From positions 1 to 64,000 of the forward strand of contig NISF01000006.1 in the NCBI GenBank assembly GCA_002270295.1: 64,000 nt of DNA, in the 5' to 3' direction. The position numbers and the translations under genes were made by a program. Below are positions 34,172 to 44,942 of the stretch, one piece after another. Each line of letters opens with the position of its first letter. Positions within the stretch are counted from its first letter, which is position 1. This stretch comes from Enterobacter sp. 10-1 (GTDB lineage Bacteria; Pseudomonadota; Gammaproteobacteria; Enterobacterales; Enterobacteriaceae). Below the pieces are notes generated by a model, which saw nothing but the letters and a program-made list of their open reading frames with translations, did not search any database and was not told the DNA's origin.

Positions 34172-35545
34172 CTAGCGCGCAGCGCGCTGTAAAATGACGT
34201 TCGACGGCTGACGCTGGAGGAAGCGCATCCGCAGCATCATCAGGATCGCCGCGGAGGTTAACCCGATAATAAATCCACACCAGAAGCCGGCAGGCCCCAT
34301 ACGCGGAACGACCATATCGGTTAATGCCAGCACGTAGCCGCTCGGCAGCCCCAGAACCCAGTAGGCGGTGAAGGTAATAAAGAAGATTGAGCGCGTATCT
34401 TTATAGCCGCGCAGGATCCCGCTGCCAATGACCTGGACGGAGTCAGAAATCTGATATATCGCCGCCAGCAGCATCAGCTGGGAAGCCAGCACCACCACTT
34501 CCGGGTTGTCGTTATAGAGGAGCGCGATTTGTTTACGCATCAGGATGGTGAAAATCGCGGTGATCGCGGCCATACAGACGCCAACGCCGACGCCGGTTCT
34601 GGCGGAGGTTTGCGCATCCAGGGTTGAGCCCTGACCGAGGCGAAAACCGACGCGGATAGTCACCGCCGCCGCCAGCGATAGCGGTAAAACGAACATCAGC
34701 GAGCTGAAGTTAAGCGCAATCTGATGGCCGGCGACATCGACAATGCCCAGCGGAGACACCAGCAGCGCAACCACCGCAAACAGGGTCACTTCGAAAAACA
34801 GCGCCAGCGCGATCGGCAGCCCAAGCTGAACCAGACGCTTGAGGACGGCGAAATCCGGCTTGCTGAACCCCTCGGCGCCCCGAATATCACGCATTGAGCG
34901 CGACCGGCGAACCCAGGAGATCATGCTGAAAAACATCACCCAGTAAACGGAAGCCGTTGCCACGCCGCAGCCAACGCCGCCCAGTTCCGGCATCCCGAAA
35001 TGGCCGTAGATAAAGATGTAGTTTACCGGGATGTTCACCAGCAGGCCGATGAAGCCCATAACCATCCCCGGCTTGGTTTTCGCCAGGCCTTCGCACTGGT
35101 TACGCGCAACCTGGAAGAAGAGGTAGCCTGGAGCCCCCCACAGCAGCGCGCGCAGGTAGCCGACGGCTTTATCCGCCAGCGACGGGTCAATATTATGCAT
35201 TGAGCTGATGATATAGCCGGCGTTCCACAGCACCACCATCACCAGCACGGAGACGAACCCCGCCAGCCAAAAACCCTGGCGCACCTGGTGCGCGATGCGC
35301 TCACGGCGCCCGGAGCCGTTGAGCTGAGCGACGACCGGGGTTAACGCCAGCAGCAGGCCGTGACCAAAGAGGATCGCCGGCAGCCAGATAGAGGTTCCGA
35401 TAGCAACTGCCGCCATATCGGTGGCGCTATAGCCGCCCGCCATGACGGTATCGACGAAGCCCATTGACGTCTGGGCCACCTGCGCAAGGATGACGGGAAT
35501 AGCCAGTGCCAACAACTGACGCGCTTCAATGAAGTACTTCTGCAC
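34172..35545 (-). CDS. mdtK: MATE multidrug efflux pump MdtK (NorM)
   Basis: 457-residue, 12-segment inner-membrane protein, identical in length to E. coli MdtK. Na+-driven export of cationic drugs, dyes and fluoroquinolones. MATE hallmarks: N-terminal [21 protein letters not shown] with the conserved polar residues, and the mirrored second half from about residue 230. Divergent from ribC with 216 nt between, as in E. coli. Confidence 0.95.
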   Translation of the reverse strand: MQKYFIEARQLLALAIPVILAQVAQTSMGFVDTVMAGGYSATDMAAVAIGTSIWLPAILFGHGLLLALTPVVAQLNGSGRRERIAHQVRQGFWLAGFVSVLVMVVLWNAGYIISSMHNIDPSLADKAVGYLRALLWGAPGYLFFQVARNQCEGLAKTKPGMVMGFIGLLVNIPVNYIFIYGHFGMPELGGVGCGVATASVYWVMFFSMISWVRRSRSMRDIRGAEGFSKPDFAVLKRLVQLGLPIALALFFEVTLFAVVALLVSPLGIVDVAGHQIALNFSSLMFVLPLSLAAAVTIRVGFRLGQGSTLDAQTSARTGVGVGVCMAAITAIFTILMRKQIALLYNDNPEVVVLASQLMLLAAIYQISDSVQVIGSGILRGYKDTRSIFFITFTAYWVLGLPSGYVLALTDMVVPRMGPAGFWCGFIIGLTSAAILMMLRMRFLQRQPSNVILQRAAR

Positions 35546-35761
35546 CTGTACACCTTTATATTGTTGTTATTTTGAGACTAAAAAAGCCGCCGTAAATGGC
35601 AGCGAGAAGAAAAAACAGAGGGATTAGCCAGTCTATTGTAGCGAGGATTAGCCATTAAGCCAGTGAAAAAATGGTAGGGCACGATGCGTGCTGGCAACCT
35701 TATTTACCACCTGTTATTGTTCCCGATTAATATATTGTGAGCATTTCTACAGGAGCAAAGC

Positions 35762-36397
35762 ATGTTTACTGGCATTGTGCAGGGGACCGCTAGAGTGGTG
35801 TCCATCGATGAGAAGCCCAACTTTCGTACCCACGTGGTGGAACTGCCTGAGCACATGCTCGACGGACTTGAAACCGGCGCGTCGGTTGCGCACAACGGCT
35901 GCTGTCTGACGGTAACCGAGATTGACGGCGCGCGCATCAGTTTTGACCTGATGAAAGAAACCCTGCGTATTACTAACCTCGGCGCCGTGCGTCAGGGTGA
36001 CGTGGTGAACGTCGAGCGCGCGGCGAAGTTCAGTGACGAAATCGGCGGCCATCTGATGTCCGGCCATATTATGACCACCGCTGAGGTGGTTAAGATCCTG
36101 ACCTCGGAAAATAACCGCCAGATCTGGTTCAAGGTCCAGGACCCGACGCTGATGAAGTACATTCTGTATAAAGGCTTTATCGGCGTTGATGGCATCAGCC
36201 TGACGGTTGGCGAAGTCACGCCGACGCGCTTCTGCGTGCACCTGATCCCGGAAACGCTGCAGCGCACCACCCTGGGCGTGAAAAAGCTGGGTGACCGGGT
36301 GAATATCGAAATTGATCCGCAGACGCAGGCGGTGGTCGATACCGTTGAGCGCGTGCTGGCGGCGAAAGAGGCCGTGCAAAAGGCGACGGAAGAGTAA
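35762..36397 (+). CDS. ribC: Riboflavin synthase alpha chain
   Basis: 211-residue enzyme (E. coli 213) that dismutates two 6,7-dimethyl-8-ribityllumazine molecules to riboflavin. Two lumazine-binding repeats: [15 protein letters not shown] at 1 with [13 protein letters not shown], and the second from about 97 with [24 protein letters not shown] before 35762. Called ribE in some nomenclatures. No FMN riboswitch seen upstream. Confidence 0.96.
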   Translation: MFTGIVQGTARVVSIDEKPNFRTHVVELPEHMLDGLETGASVAHNGCCLTVTEIDGARISFDLMKETLRITNLGAVRQGDVVNVERAAKFSDEIGGHLMSGHIMTTAEVVKILTSENNRQIWFKVQDPTLMKYILYKGFIGVDGISLTVGEVTPTRFCVHLIPETLQRTTLGVKKLGDRVNIEIDPQTQAVVDTVERVLAAKEAVQKATEE

Positions 36398-36430
36398 TAG
36401 TCCCGGGTCGTCTGCTATGCGATCTTTCTG

Positions 36431-36472
36431 CCGAATTCAGCGGGGTGCCAGGCCCCGCTGCAGGCGTTTTCC
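36431..36472 (+). repeat. Intergenic palindromic repeat, copy B
   Basis: CAGCGGGG at 36438-36445 pairs with CCCCGCTG at 36453-36460, followed by TTTT at 36467-36470. Aligns with copy A (5789-5830). Here it may serve as the ribC terminator. Confidence 0.55.
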
Positions 36473-36514
36473 GCGCCTAACGTGCAGCATCGCGGAAATA
36501 AAGACAGGATGGGC

Positions 36515-36548
36515 AAAAAAAAGCCTGCCGGTGCAGCCACCGGCAGGC
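36515..36548 (-). terminator. Rho-independent terminator of cfa
   Basis: Minus strand GCCTGCCGGTG-GCT-GCACCGGCAGGC followed by a run of T. Confidence 0.9.
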
Positions 36549-36567
36549 GTGATAGGTGGATGCAGGC

Positions 36568-37716
36568 TTAGCGCGCAACGCGAAGGCCGTTCTCAACGCC
36601 GCGAGAAAACACCACCTGCCACAGCTGAATATCGCGCGCGCGGAAGGCGCCGGCGCAGGCGTTCAGATAATAGCTGAACATGCGCTTGAAACGCTCGGTA
36701 TAGTTATCGGCAATATCCGGCCAGCTGGCGAGGAACCGCTCGTACCAGGCCATCAGCGTGGTATCGTAATCGGCGCCTATATTGTGCCAGTCTTCCATAA
36801 CGAAATGCGTTTCGCTGGCTTGCGCAATATGGCGTACCGACGGCAGGCAGCCGTTAGGGAAGATATATTTATTGATCCACGGATCGACGCTCAGGTCCGT
36901 TTTGTTTGAACCGATGGTGTGCAGTAAAAAACGACCGTCCGCTTTCATATTTCGGTCGACTACATCGAAATAGGTCGCGTAGTTTTTCGGCCCCACGTGC
37001 TCAAACATACCGACGGAAACTATCCGGTCAAAACTATCATGTAAGTCGCGATAGTCCTGCAGCAGGATAGTGACGTCTAATCCTTCACACCGCTGCTGGG
37101 CCATTTTTTGCTGTTCGGCAGAAATGGTCACGCCAACCACGCTAACGTGATAATTTTTTGCCATGTAATAGGCCAGACCGCCCCAGCCGCAGCCAATATC
37201 CAGCACCCGCATCCCGGGCTCAAGCTGCAGCTTACGGCAAATAAGATCTAATTTAGCCTGCTGGGCCTCTTCCAGAGATTGCGCCTCTTTCCAGTAAGCA
37301 CAGGAATATTGCATATAGGGATCGAGCATCCGACTAAAAAGATCGTTGCCAAGATCGTAGTGCTCTTTGCCGACTATCCAGGAACGTTTTTTACTTTGCA
37401 GATTGAACAGGCGAGCGGCAGCAATACGCAGCGTGTCTTTGATATGGCGGGGAAGCTGGTTTTCCAGCCCGGCGCGCAGCACCTTGTGGAAGAAAATATC
37501 CAGACGCTCGCAGTCCCACCAGCCGTCCATATAGCTTTCACCTAACCCCAGAGACCCTTCCTGTAGTACGCGCTTAAAAAAGAGGGGGTTTTTTATCCGT
37601 AGATCGGCGGGAGCGGGGCCATTAATTTCAATACCCGCACGACCGAGTAACTCAGCTGTAATTCGGTACCAGTCATCATTTGGTACACTTACTTCTTCTA
37701 TACACGATGAACTCAT
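36568..37716 (-). CDS. cfa: Cyclopropane-fatty-acyl-phospholipid synthase
   Basis: 382-residue SAM-dependent enzyme, same length as E. coli Cfa, adding a methylene bridge to unsaturated acyl chains of membrane phospholipids. SAM motif VLDIGCGWGGLAYYMA near 170, active-site segment around MFEHVGPKNY near 236, and an N-terminal accessory domain. A sigmaS-like -10 lies about 40 nt before the start. Same orientation as ydhC upstream, as in E. coli. Confidence 0.96.
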   Translation of the reverse strand: MSSSCIEEVSVPNDDWYRITAELLGRAGIEINGPAPADLRIKNPLFFKRVLQEGSLGLGESYMDGWWDCERLDIFFHKVLRAGLENQLPRHIKDTLRIAAARLFNLQSKKRSWIVGKEHYDLGNDLFSRMLDPYMQYSCAYWKEAQSLEEAQQAKLDLICRKLQLEPGMRVLDIGCGWGGLAYYMAKNYHVSVVGVTISAEQQKMAQQRCEGLDVTILLQDYRDLHDSFDRIVSVGMFEHVGPKNYATYFDVVDRNMKADGRFLLHTIGSNKTDLSVDPWINKYIFPNGCLPSVRHIAQASETHFVMEDWHNIGADYDTTLMAWYERFLASWPDIADNYTERFKRMFSYYLNACAGAFRARDIQLWQVVFSRGVENGLRVAR

Positions 37717-37755
37717 AGCTTCTCCATCACGCCCAAGTGATCAGAACCTTAAAAC

Positions 37756-37762
37756 AGCGTAG
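37756..37762 (-). promoter_or_regulatory. SigmaS-like -10 element of cfa
   Basis: CTACGCT on the minus strand resembles the extended CTAnnCT -10 of RpoS promoters, at a distance that gives a short cfa leader, matching the known stationary-phase promoter of E. coli cfa. Confidence 0.45.
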
Positions 37763-38014
37763 ACGCTTTTTTTGGCATTGTGAGAAATCTCACGGAAAAA
37801 TCCGTGAAGCTGCTATCCGACGTAGAACAGAGGAAGGGAGATAACCCTTGCCGAAAGGCCTTCCATGGTTAAACGGGAGGCATCCTGCCCCCGTTAATAT
37901 CGATAAACTTTCTATTTATGTGATACGGGATCCAGTATAGGCCCCTATTTTAAGGCTTTCAATAAAAAGATATTAGCAGGCTAATTACTGGACCGTAACA
38001 TCACTGAAACCCTT

Positions 38015-39199
38015 TTATGCGTGTGACGACTCGGTGCTCAGACGGGTTGTACGCAGCTGCATGACATACCCCAGCCCGGCCAGCGCGATGGAGGCCAGCA
38101 TCACGCTGGTTGTGGTGAGCAGCGGGGTGGCAATCAGCGTCGACACCAGCAGGCTGGTCAGGAAGCACAGTCCGAGCTGCAGGGTATTCTGCAGCGCGGC
38201 GGCGCGACCCGTGGCCTGAGGGAATGGCCGCAGGGCCTGAGCGACGACAATCGGGTAAATCCCGCCGTTAACGATAGCCATCACGCAGAACGGTGCCATC
38301 AGCGCCACGATGGAGACATCCTGCTGCAGTCCCACCAGCCAGGTGGCGGCAACGCTGATAGCAAAAATGACCAGCAGCCACGGCAGCAGCTGCTGCCCCT
38401 GCCATTTCTGCAGCGCCGCCCGGCAGCCGTATCCGCCGATTAAAAAGGCGATAGTCTGCGGCACGTAGCTCAGGCCGATTGCGGTTGGCCCGTAGCCCAT
38501 GTCATGCAGAATAAACGGCGAGCCGGTCAGCCAGGCGAAAAAGCTGGCGGAGCAGGCGGCGTAAATCAGCACGTTGCCGCTATATTCGCGTGAGCGCAGC
38601 AGCGCCAGGAAGGTCAGTTTTTTCTGCGTACCGCTCTCGGGCTTGCTCACCGGCTTGAGGCGTAACGCGGGCAGCATCAGCAGCAGGGCGATGACCAACA
38701 GGGTCGCGAAGATAGCCTGCCAGTCGAAATGGGCGAGCAGCCAGCTGCCGAGCAGCGGCGCCAGGGCCGGCGATAGACCTACCAGCGGCATAATGGTGGC
38801 GAAGATGCGGTTAGTACGTTGGGCTGGATAATAGTCGGTGACCATCGCCTGCCAGGTTACCGCCGCCGCGCAGACGCCGATGGCCTGCACAAATCGCAGC
38901 GCCAGCATCAGGGTCGCGTTCTGCACCCACAGCATGCCAAGGCAGCCGACGGCGAAGATCGCCAGGCCGCTGAGCAGCACCGGCTTGCGCCCGTAGCGAT
39001 CGGAGACCGGGCCCCAGAACAGCTGACCAATGGCGAAACCGGCGAGAAACACGCTGAGGCTGGCGCTGACCGAAGCCGCCGAAGTGTTGAGATCCTGTTG
39101 GATCGCCGAAAACGCCGGCAGATACATATCGGTTGCCAGGAAGCCGAGCACGCTGAGGCCCGCCAGCCAAACCAAAAATCCTTTCCCAGGTTGTTGCAT
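38015..39199 (-). CDS. ydhC: MFS transporter YdhC (purine nucleoside transporter PunC)
   Basis: 394-residue DHA1-family transporter. Start at 39199 ([11 protein letters not shown]) aligns with E. coli YdhC and has GAGA upstream; the 18-codon extension to 39253 is unsupported. MFS motif [14 protein letters not shown] near 66-79 is intact. E. coli YdhC has been renamed PunC for adenosine/purine nucleoside uptake under control of the divergent ydhB (punR) product; the pair is retained here with 112 nt between start codons. Confidence 0.92.
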   Translation of the reverse strand: MQQPGKGFLVWLAGLSVLGFLATDMYLPAFSAIQQDLNTSAASVSASLSVFLAGFAIGQLFWGPVSDRYGRKPVLLSGLAIFAVGCLGMLWVQNATLMLALRFVQAIGVCAAAVTWQAMVTDYYPAQRTNRIFATIMPLVGLSPALAPLLGSWLLAHFDWQAIFATLLVIALLLMLPALRLKPVSKPESGTQKKLTFLALLRSREYSGNVLIYAACSASFFAWLTGSPFILHDMGYGPTAIGLSYVPQTIAFLIGGYGCRAALQKWQGQQLLPWLLVIFAISVAATWLVGLQQDVSIVALMAPFCVMAIVNGGIYPIVVAQALRPFPQATGRAAALQNTLQLGLCFLTSLLVSTLIATPLLTTTSVMLASIALAGLGYVMQLRTTRLSTESSHA

Positions 39200-39311
39200 A
39201 AAGTTCTCTTTCTTCTGATGCAGGTAAGATGCCGCTGAGTGTAGGGAGTGCATTCTGGCTTGTGAAACGCTAATATTTGTTACATGCGTTCAAAAAATTT
39301 GCAGGCAGAAT

Positions 39312-40223
39312 ATGTGGTCCGAATACTCTCTTGAAGTGGTTGATGCGGTTGCGCGCAACGGCAGCTTCAGCGCGGCGGCTCAGGAGCTGCATCGTGTACC
39401 CTCGGCGGTCAGCTACACCGTGCGTCAGCTCGAAGAATGGCTGGCCGTTCCGCTCTTTGAGCGACGCCACCGGGACGTTGAGCTCACACCAGCCGGCGTG
39501 TGGTTTTTACAGGAAGGACGTTCTGTTATCAAAAAAATGCAGATCACCCGCCGTCAGTGCCAGCAGATCGCCAACGGCTGGCGCGGGCAGCTCTCGATCG
39601 CGGTTGACGATATCGTTAAGCCGGCGCGCATTCGGCAGATGATTGTCGATTTTTATCGTCACTTTCCGGACGTCGAGCTGATTGTCTTTCAGGAGGTGTT
39701 TAACGGCGTCTGGGATGCGCTGGCCGACGGCCGCGTGGAGCTGGCCATCGGCGCGACCCGCTCGATTCCGGTCGGCGGACGATACGCCTTTCGCGATATG
39801 GGCATGCTGAGCTGGCACTGCGTGGTAGCCAGCCACCATCCGCTGGCGAAAATGAGCGGCCCGCTGAGCGATGACACGTTGCGCAACTGGCCGTCGCTGG
39901 TCAGGGAGGATACGTCGCGTTCGTTGCCCAAGCGCACGACGTGGCTGCTGGATAACCAGAAGAGGGTGGTGGTGCCGGACTGGGACGCCTCGGCCACCTG
40001 CCTGTCGGCCGGACTCTGCATCGGCATGGTGCCGTCGCACTTCGCCCGCCCGCGGATCGATAGCGGCGAGTGGACGGCGCTGGAGCTGGAAAATCCGTTC
40101 CCGGACGCCGCGTGCTGCCTGACCTGGCAGCAGAGCGATATCTCGCCGGCTCTCTCCTGGCTGCTGGACTATCTTGGCGACAGCGAAACGTTAAATCGGG
40201 AGTGGCTGCGGGCGCCGGAATAG
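39312..40223 (+). CDS. ydhB: LysR-family regulator YdhB (PunR)
   Basis: 303-residue LysR regulator (E. coli 310). HTH in residues 1-60 (LEVVDAVARNGSFSAAAQEL). The C-terminus is a few residues shorter than in E. coli. It activates the divergent transporter gene in E. coli in response to purine nucleosides. Lies head to head with ydhC, and its 3' end faces purR. Confidence 0.92.
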   Translation: MWSEYSLEVVDAVARNGSFSAAAQELHRVPSAVSYTVRQLEEWLAVPLFERRHRDVELTPAGVWFLQEGRSVIKKMQITRRQCQQIANGWRGQLSIAVDDIVKPARIRQMIVDFYRHFPDVELIVFQEVFNGVWDALADGRVELAIGATRSIPVGGRYAFRDMGMLSWHCVVASHHPLAKMSGPLSDDTLRNWPSLVREDTSRSLPKRTTWLLDNQKRVVVPDWDASATCLSAGLCIGMVPSHFARPRIDSGEWTALELENPFPDAACCLTWQQSDISPALSWLLDYLGDSETLNREWLRAPE

Positions 40224-40240
40224 CCGGCGCCACGGCAGGA

Positions 40241-41266
40241 TTAGCGGCGGTAGTCGACGAACGGGCCGTCGATCACCGAGCGACGCTCGACCAGTCGCGG
40301 GTGAACTTCGATAGACTGCGACTCTTCGCGCTTATTGACGATACGGTCCATCAGCATATTGAATGCGGCTTCGCCGAGTGAATCCTTCGGCTGATGGATG
40401 GTGGTCAGCGCCGGGCTGAAGTAGCGGGCGTTGCGCACGTTGTCATAGCCAATGAGCGAAATATCCTGCGGGACGCGCAGGCCCATTTCGTCGGCGGCGC
40501 AGATGGCTCCCATTGCCATGATATCGCCGCCGCAGAAGATGGCGGTCGGGCGATGCGGCTGGCTGAGGATCTGCTGCATGGCGCGGTAGCCGGATTCCGG
40601 CTCGAAGTCGCCCTGAACAACCCAGCTTTCCGGGACGCTAATCTGCGCTTCTTCCATCGCTTTCATAAAACCGGCCAGGCGTCCGGCGCCGGTATTGCGC
40701 TCCAGCGGGCCCGGAATCACGCCGATTTCACGGTGGCCGCGCTCAACGAGGTAGCGACCGGCCATATAGCCGCCTTCAAAGGCGTTATCGATCACCGAAT
40801 CGGTAAAATCAGCCTTGGACTCACCCCAGTCCATGACGACCATCGGGATGTTGCGGTACTCTTCCAGCATGGACAGCACCGACTGCGGATATTCGGAACA
40901 CATCACCAGCAGGCCGTCGACGCGCTTTTGCGCCATCATCGACAGGTAGGCCTGCTGCTTTTCCGGATCGTTCCATGCGTTGCCCAGAATCAAGGTGTAG
41001 CCCTTCTGGAAGCAGCTCTTCTCAACGGACTCGATAATCTCGGCGAAATAGGCCGCTTCGCTGCTGGTAGCCAGCAGACCGATCGATTTGGTGTGATTAA
41101 CCTTCAGGCTGCGCGCCACCGCACTCGGAGAGTAGTGCAGCTCTTTGATGGCAGCCCATACCGCGTTGCGGGTCTCTTCAGCCACAAAGCGGGTTTTGTT
41201 AATTACATGTGAAACTGTTGTAGTGGAAACGTTTGCGCGCTTCGCTACATCTTTAATTGTTGCCAT
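40241..41266 (-). CDS. purR: Purine repressor PurR
   Basis: 341-residue LacI-family repressor, same length as E. coli PurR, binding hypoxanthine or guanine as corepressor. [23 protein letters not shown] at 2-21 and hinge near 48-56 are conserved. Two PurR operators mark autoregulation: one upstream and one inside the first codons. Confidence 0.97.
   Translation of the reverse strand: MATIKDVAKRANVSTTTVSHVINKTRFVAEETRNAVWAAIKELHYSPSAVARSLKVNHTKSIGLLATSSEAAYFAEIIESVEKSCFQKGYTLILGNAWNDPEKQQAYLSMMAQKRVDGLLVMCSEYPQSVLSMLEEYRNIPMVVMDWGESKADFTDSVIDNAFEGGYMAGRYLVERGHREIGVIPGPLERNTGAGRLAGFMKAMEEAQISVPESWVVQGDFEPESGYRAMQQILSQPHRPTAIFCGGDIMAMGAICAADEMGLRVPQDISLIGYDNVRNARYFSPALTTIHQPKDSLGEAAFNMLMDRIVNKREESQSIEVHPRLVERRSVIDGPFVDYRR
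41223..41238. promoter_or_regulatory. PurR operator 2, inside purR
   Basis: GTGGAAACGTTTGCGC, a 16-bp PurR box covering codons 10-15 of purR, at the place of operator 2 in E. coli. Confidence 0.8.
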
Positions 41267-41310
41267 TACTTCTCTCTCCAGACCTTGACCTGATCGTCTG
41301 ATTATCGATA

Positions 41311-41326
41311 CGGAAACGTTTGCCTA
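41311..41326. promoter_or_regulatory. PurR operator 1, upstream of purR
   Basis: CGGAAACGTTTGCCTA, a 16-bp PurR box 45 nt before the start codon. Confidence 0.85.
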
Positions 41327-41560
41327 TACACACCCTGAGCACAATGTTCAACATTGCATCACGTCGGGAAACGACACAGAACGACAGGAAGGGGTCAATG
41401 GCCGATACGCTTTCAAATTAGCGTGGGATTTTGTCCGATCTTGCGGCAAAGGGGAAGAGTAAAAATGTGCATCACCCTAAATCTCAGAAGATTTTTGTGC
41501 AATATTGTGCAAAAATGAGCAGGCTCACTTTTCTTGTGGGGATAATCAGGGGGAAAATTG

Positions 41561-41650
41561 ATGGATACAGATTTAAAGTTTTCGCTGACCACGACGATTA
41601 TTGTACTGGGTCTGATCGTGGCCGCAGGGCTGACCGCCGTACTGCACTAA
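41561..41650 (+). CDS. ynhF: Stress-induced small membrane protein YnhF (29 aa)
   Basis: MDTDLKFSLTTTIIVLGLIV... differs from E. coli YnhF at only a few positions and lies at the same place between purR and ydhP. One transmembrane segment. Start ATG at 41561 follows AGGGGGAAA. The E. coli peptide is formylated and stress-induced; its role is unknown. Confidence 0.92.
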   Translation: MDTDLKFSLTTTIIVLGLIVAAGLTAVLH

Positions 41651-41813
41651 TTTTTTCGGGGGAGAGGCTCCTTTCCCCCCGTTCCCGCGCATTATTATCA
41701 AATTCGCAAAAATCTTTTGCCATTTCGTTTACTTTTGTTTTTCTGTGATTGATGTCATGCTTTTGACTTCTGATGAGATACCGTCGCTGAGGACGGTTTG
41801 CTGGAGTCATTGA

Positions 41814-42980
41814 ATGAAAATCAACTTTCCCCTGTTAGCGCTGGCCGTTGGGGCGTTTGGTATCGGTACGACCGAATTTTCCCCGATGGGATTACTGCCG
41901 GTTATCGCTAAAGGCGTGGATGTGTCTATTCCCGCCGCGGGGATGCTGATCAGCGCCTATGCTATCGGCGTGATGGTCGGAGCACCGCTGATGACGCTGC
42001 TGCTGTCGCATCGCGCGCGCCGCAGTGCGCTGATTTTCCTGATGGCTATTTTCACCCTTGGCAACGTCCTCTCGTCAATGGCGCCGGATTACACCACGCT
42101 GCTGCTTTCGCGCATTATCACCAGCCTGAACCACGGCGCCTTCTTCGGCCTCGGCTCGGTGGTGGCCGCGAGCGTGGTCCCTAAACACAAGCAGGCCAGC
42201 GCGGTGGCAACTATGTTTATGGGGCTGACCATCGCCAACATTGGCGGCGTCCCGGCGGCGACCTGGCTGGGTGAAACCATCGGCTGGCGCATGTCCTTTC
42301 TTGCCACGGCGGGTCTTGGCCTGGTGGCGATGATCGGCCTGTGGTTCTCGTTGCCAAAAGGCAGCGCAGGGCAGCGGCCGAACGTGAAGGAGGAGCTGTC
42401 GGTTTTGATGCGGCCGCAGGTGCTCTCCGCGCTGCTGACCACCGTGCTCGGAGCCGGGGCGATGTTCACCCTCTATACCTATATTTCGCCGGTGCTGCAT
42501 ACCATTACCCACGCCTCGCCGCTGTTCGTCACCGCGATGCTGGTACTGATTGGCGTCGGCTTCTCTCTGGGCAATTATCTTGGCGGAAAATTTGCCGACC
42601 GCTCGGTTTCCGGCACGCTGAAGGGCTTTTTACTGCTGCTGATGGTTATCATGCTGGCGATCCCGCTGCTGGCGCAGTCGCAGATTGGCGCGGCCATCAG
42701 CATGGTGGTGTGGGGCGCGGCGACGTTTGCCGTGGTGCCGCCGCTGCAAATGCGCGTGATGCGCGTGGCTCACGAAGCGCCGGGGCTATCTTCTTCGGTG
42801 AATATCGGAGCGTTTAACCTTGGGAATGCGCTCGGCGCGGCGGCTGGCGGGGCGGTGATTTCTTCTGGCCTGGGCTACGCATTTGTTCCGGTGATGGGCG
42901 CTATCATTGCCGGGGTGGCGCTGATGCTGGTGTTGTTCAGCGGTCGCTCGCGGCCGGAAGAGGCCTTAGCCAGCCGCTAA
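41814..42980 (+). CDS. ydhP: MFS transporter YdhP
   Basis: 388-residue DHA1-type 12-segment transporter (E. coli YdhP 389 aa), group of arabinose-efflux/chloramphenicol-resistance-like permeases. N-terminal GAFGIGTTEFSPMGLLPVIA is the family signature. Substrate unknown. Shares a terminator with sodB. Confidence 0.93.
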   Translation: MKINFPLLALAVGAFGIGTTEFSPMGLLPVIAKGVDVSIPAAGMLISAYAIGVMVGAPLMTLLLSHRARRSALIFLMAIFTLGNVLSSMAPDYTTLLLSRIITSLNHGAFFGLGSVVAASVVPKHKQASAVATMFMGLTIANIGGVPAATWLGETIGWRMSFLATAGLGLVAMIGLWFSLPKGSAGQRPNVKEELSVLMRPQVLSALLTTVLGAGAMFTLYTYISPVLHTITHASPLFVTAMLVLIGVGFSLGNYLGGKFADRSVSGTLKGFLLLLMVIMLAIPLLAQSQIGAAISMVVWGAATFAVVPPLQMRVMRVAHEAPGLSSSVNIGAFNLGNALGAAAGGAVISSGLGYAFVPVMGAIIAGVALMLVLFSGRSRPEEALASR

Positions 42981-42984
42981 TAAT

Positions 42985-43020
42985 TACCGCAGAAGGGGAA
43001 ACCCTTCTGCGGTAGAGTTT
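42985..43020. terminator. Terminator between ydhP and sodB
   Basis: TACCGCAGAAGGG-GAAA-CCCTTCTGCGGTA, a 13-bp perfect stem between convergent genes; T-rich bases follow on the plus strand. Confidence 0.85.
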
Positions 43021-43601
43021 TATGCCGCCAGATTAGCCGCGACAAACTTCCAGTTTACCAGCGCCCAGAAGTGCTCCAGATAGTTTGGACGGGCGTTACG
43101 GTAGTCAATGTAATAAGCATGTTCCCAGACATCCACGGTCAGCAGCGGTGCGGCATTGCCGGTGAGCGGCGTACCGGCGTTGCTGGTGGAGACAATCGCC
43201 AGGCTGCCGTCGGAATTTTTGACCAGCCACGTCCAGCCAGCGCCGAAGTTTTTCACCGCAGCATCGGTGAATTGCGCTTTAAAATCAGCAAAGCTGCCGA
43301 AGGATTTAGCGATGGCTGCCGCCAGTTCGCCTTCCGGCTCACCGCCGGCATTCGGCGCGAGACAGTTCCAGTAGAAGGTGTGGTTCCAGACCTGGGCCGC
43401 GTTGTTAAAGACGCCGCCTTCGGAAGAACGAACGATCTCTTCTAAAGAGTGGCCTTCAAAAGCGGTGCCCTTGATCAGGTTGTTGAGGTTAGTGACGTAG
43501 GCCTGGTGATGCTTACCGTAATGGTATTCCAGGGTTTCAGCGGAAATGTGCGGCGCCAGGGCGTCTTTCGCATATGGTAATGCAGGTAATTCGAACGACA
43601 T
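43020..43601 (-). CDS. sodB: Iron superoxide dismutase SodB
   Basis: 193-residue cytoplasmic Fe-SOD, same size as E. coli. Iron-ligand motifs [16 protein letters not shown] and DVWEHAYY are present. Start at 43601 ([10 protein letters not shown]) has AAGGAGA upstream; the frame from 43682 is an unsupported extension. The bases around the ribosome site (GGAGAGTAGCAATG) are the same as the segment paired by the small RNA RyhB in E. coli, so iron-dependent repression by RyhB is likely. Confidence 0.97.
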   Translation of the reverse strand: MSFELPALPYAKDALAPHISAETLEYHYGKHHQAYVTNLNNLIKGTAFEGHSLEEIVRSSEGGVFNNAAQVWNHTFYWNCLAPNAGGEPEGELAAAIAKSFGSFADFKAQFTDAAVKNFGAGWTWLVKNSDGSLAIVSTSNAGTPLTGNAAPLLTVDVWEHAYYIDYRNARPNYLEHFWALVNWKFVAANLAA

Positions 43602-43695
43602 TGCTACTCTCCTTATTATATTAATGCGTGCAATAACCATGTAATGCACAGGGAGATAGTAGCAAATTAAAAGATGTGGCAAAAGAGAGAGTTAA

Positions 43696-43715
43696 CCTGC
43701 CGCAGGCGCGGCAGG
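43696..43715. terminator. Hairpin after mepH
   Basis: CCTGCCGC-AGGC-GCGGCAGG, upstream of sodB and just after the mepH stop; GC-rich without T run. Confidence 0.45.
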
Positions 43716-43720
43716 GGGCG

Positions 43721-44605
43721 TCAGCGGATGGTTTTAGGCGTCATCACGCGGCGGGCGCCAACGTAGTGGCGAACCCAGTAATCTTCGCTTAACGAGGTAA
43801 TCTGAATATCGCGTCCGGTACGCGGCGACTGAATAAATTTACCGTTACCGACGTACACGCCGACGTGATCCGCCGTGCCGCGGCCGCGGGTGCGGAAGAA
43901 GACCAGATCGCCGCTCTGCAGCTCACCGCGATCTACGGGGCGAGCATCGCGCAGGTGGTACATCTCGTTCGCCGTCCGCGGGATATGAATTTTCACCAGG
44001 TCTTTATAGGCGTAATAAACCAGCCCGCTGCAGTCAAAGCCGGTGCGCGGCGAGGTGCCGCCCCAGCGGTAGGGCTTGCCAATTTGGCCCATCAGCTTCG
44101 ACATGGCGGTGCTCTGCGCTTTTTGCACCCGCACCTTATGCGCATCGGCCAGCGTCAGCGGCACTTCCTCTTCAACCACCGGCTTACAGCGCTTTTTGTA
44201 GCCTTTCCGCACGACGCATTTCTGCTGCACGTTGGCCATCGCCCGCGTCGGTTCGATGTTTGACTTAGCCGACGTCGCGCACTGCTTTTTATAGCCCTTG
44301 CGCAACACGCACTTTTTGGTTCCGCCGGCGGCCTGACGGTTTAATGCCGTTTGGCTGGAGGCGGTGGTGCGGGTAGGGTGTTTGGCGCGGGAGGAGGTCG
44401 ATGCTTTCTTGCTGGAGGTTTTGGCGCTGGATTTTGTTTTCTGACCGGAGACTTTTTTCTTGCGTTCGGTGGTGCCCTTTGCCTGATGCGCTTTTGACGC
44501 GGCGGAGGCGTGCGTATGCCCTGAAGCATGCGCCAGTGGTGTAAATGAGATAGATGTAAACAGTAATGCGCAGAGCGAAATCGCGATTTTGTTTAGCCGC
44601 GCCAC
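43721..44605 (-). CDS. mepH: Murein DD-endopeptidase MepH (NlpC/P60)
   Basis: 294-residue periplasmic hydrolase cutting peptide cross-links in peptidoglycan. Signal peptide at 1-27 (cut after AHA), then a Ser/Lys/Thr-rich linker, then an NlpC/P60 domain with catalytic Cys in GFDCSGLVYYAY and His in DHVGVYVGNG. The start is GTG at 44605, set by GGGGAG 6 nt upstream and by agreement with E. coli MARINR. The linker holds two copies of CV(L/V)RKGYKK(Q/R)C where E. coli has one similar element; the protein is about 23 residues longer than E. coli MepH (271). Confidence 0.93.
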   Translation of the reverse strand: MARLNKIAISLCALLFTSISFTPLAHASGHTHASAASKAHQAKGTTERKKKVSGQKTKSSAKTSSKKASTSSRAKHPTRTTASSQTALNRQAAGGTKKCVLRKGYKKQCATSAKSNIEPTRAMANVQQKCVVRKGYKKRCKPVVEEEVPLTLADAHKVRVQKAQSTAMSKLMGQIGKPYRWGGTSPRTGFDCSGLVYYAYKDLVKIHIPRTANEMYHLRDARPVDRGELQSGDLVFFRTRGRGTADHVGVYVGNGKFIQSPRTGRDIQITSLSEDYWVRHYVGARRVMTPKTIR

Positions 44606-44942
44606 CGAGCACTCCCCTGATTAATTACAGACATGTACACATACCTGACCATGAATGACAAAACCCAACGATTCTAATGCATAAAAACCCTGAAAGTTAA
44701 TACTCTTTTGTATCTAAAGTGTCGTTTGATTAACAATTGCAAAAAAATATGCCAGACATTGACCGCCTTGTACAGAAAGTGCGCGGCAGGACGGCGCGCT
44801 GGCTGATGAAGTAATATTTTTAAGGCAACTTCAGTCCACAGAAGATAAAATAGAACGAGTGAACAAAATGTTATTATCTGTCCTGCGTTCAGGACGCTAC
44901 AATGACAAATTACTGCCGTATAGAAGTTAAGGAAGCATGACA
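44606..44942. other. Divergent intergenic region mepH / grxD (337 nt)
   Basis: AT-rich promoter region; no further gene or clear operator recognised. Confidence 0.4.
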
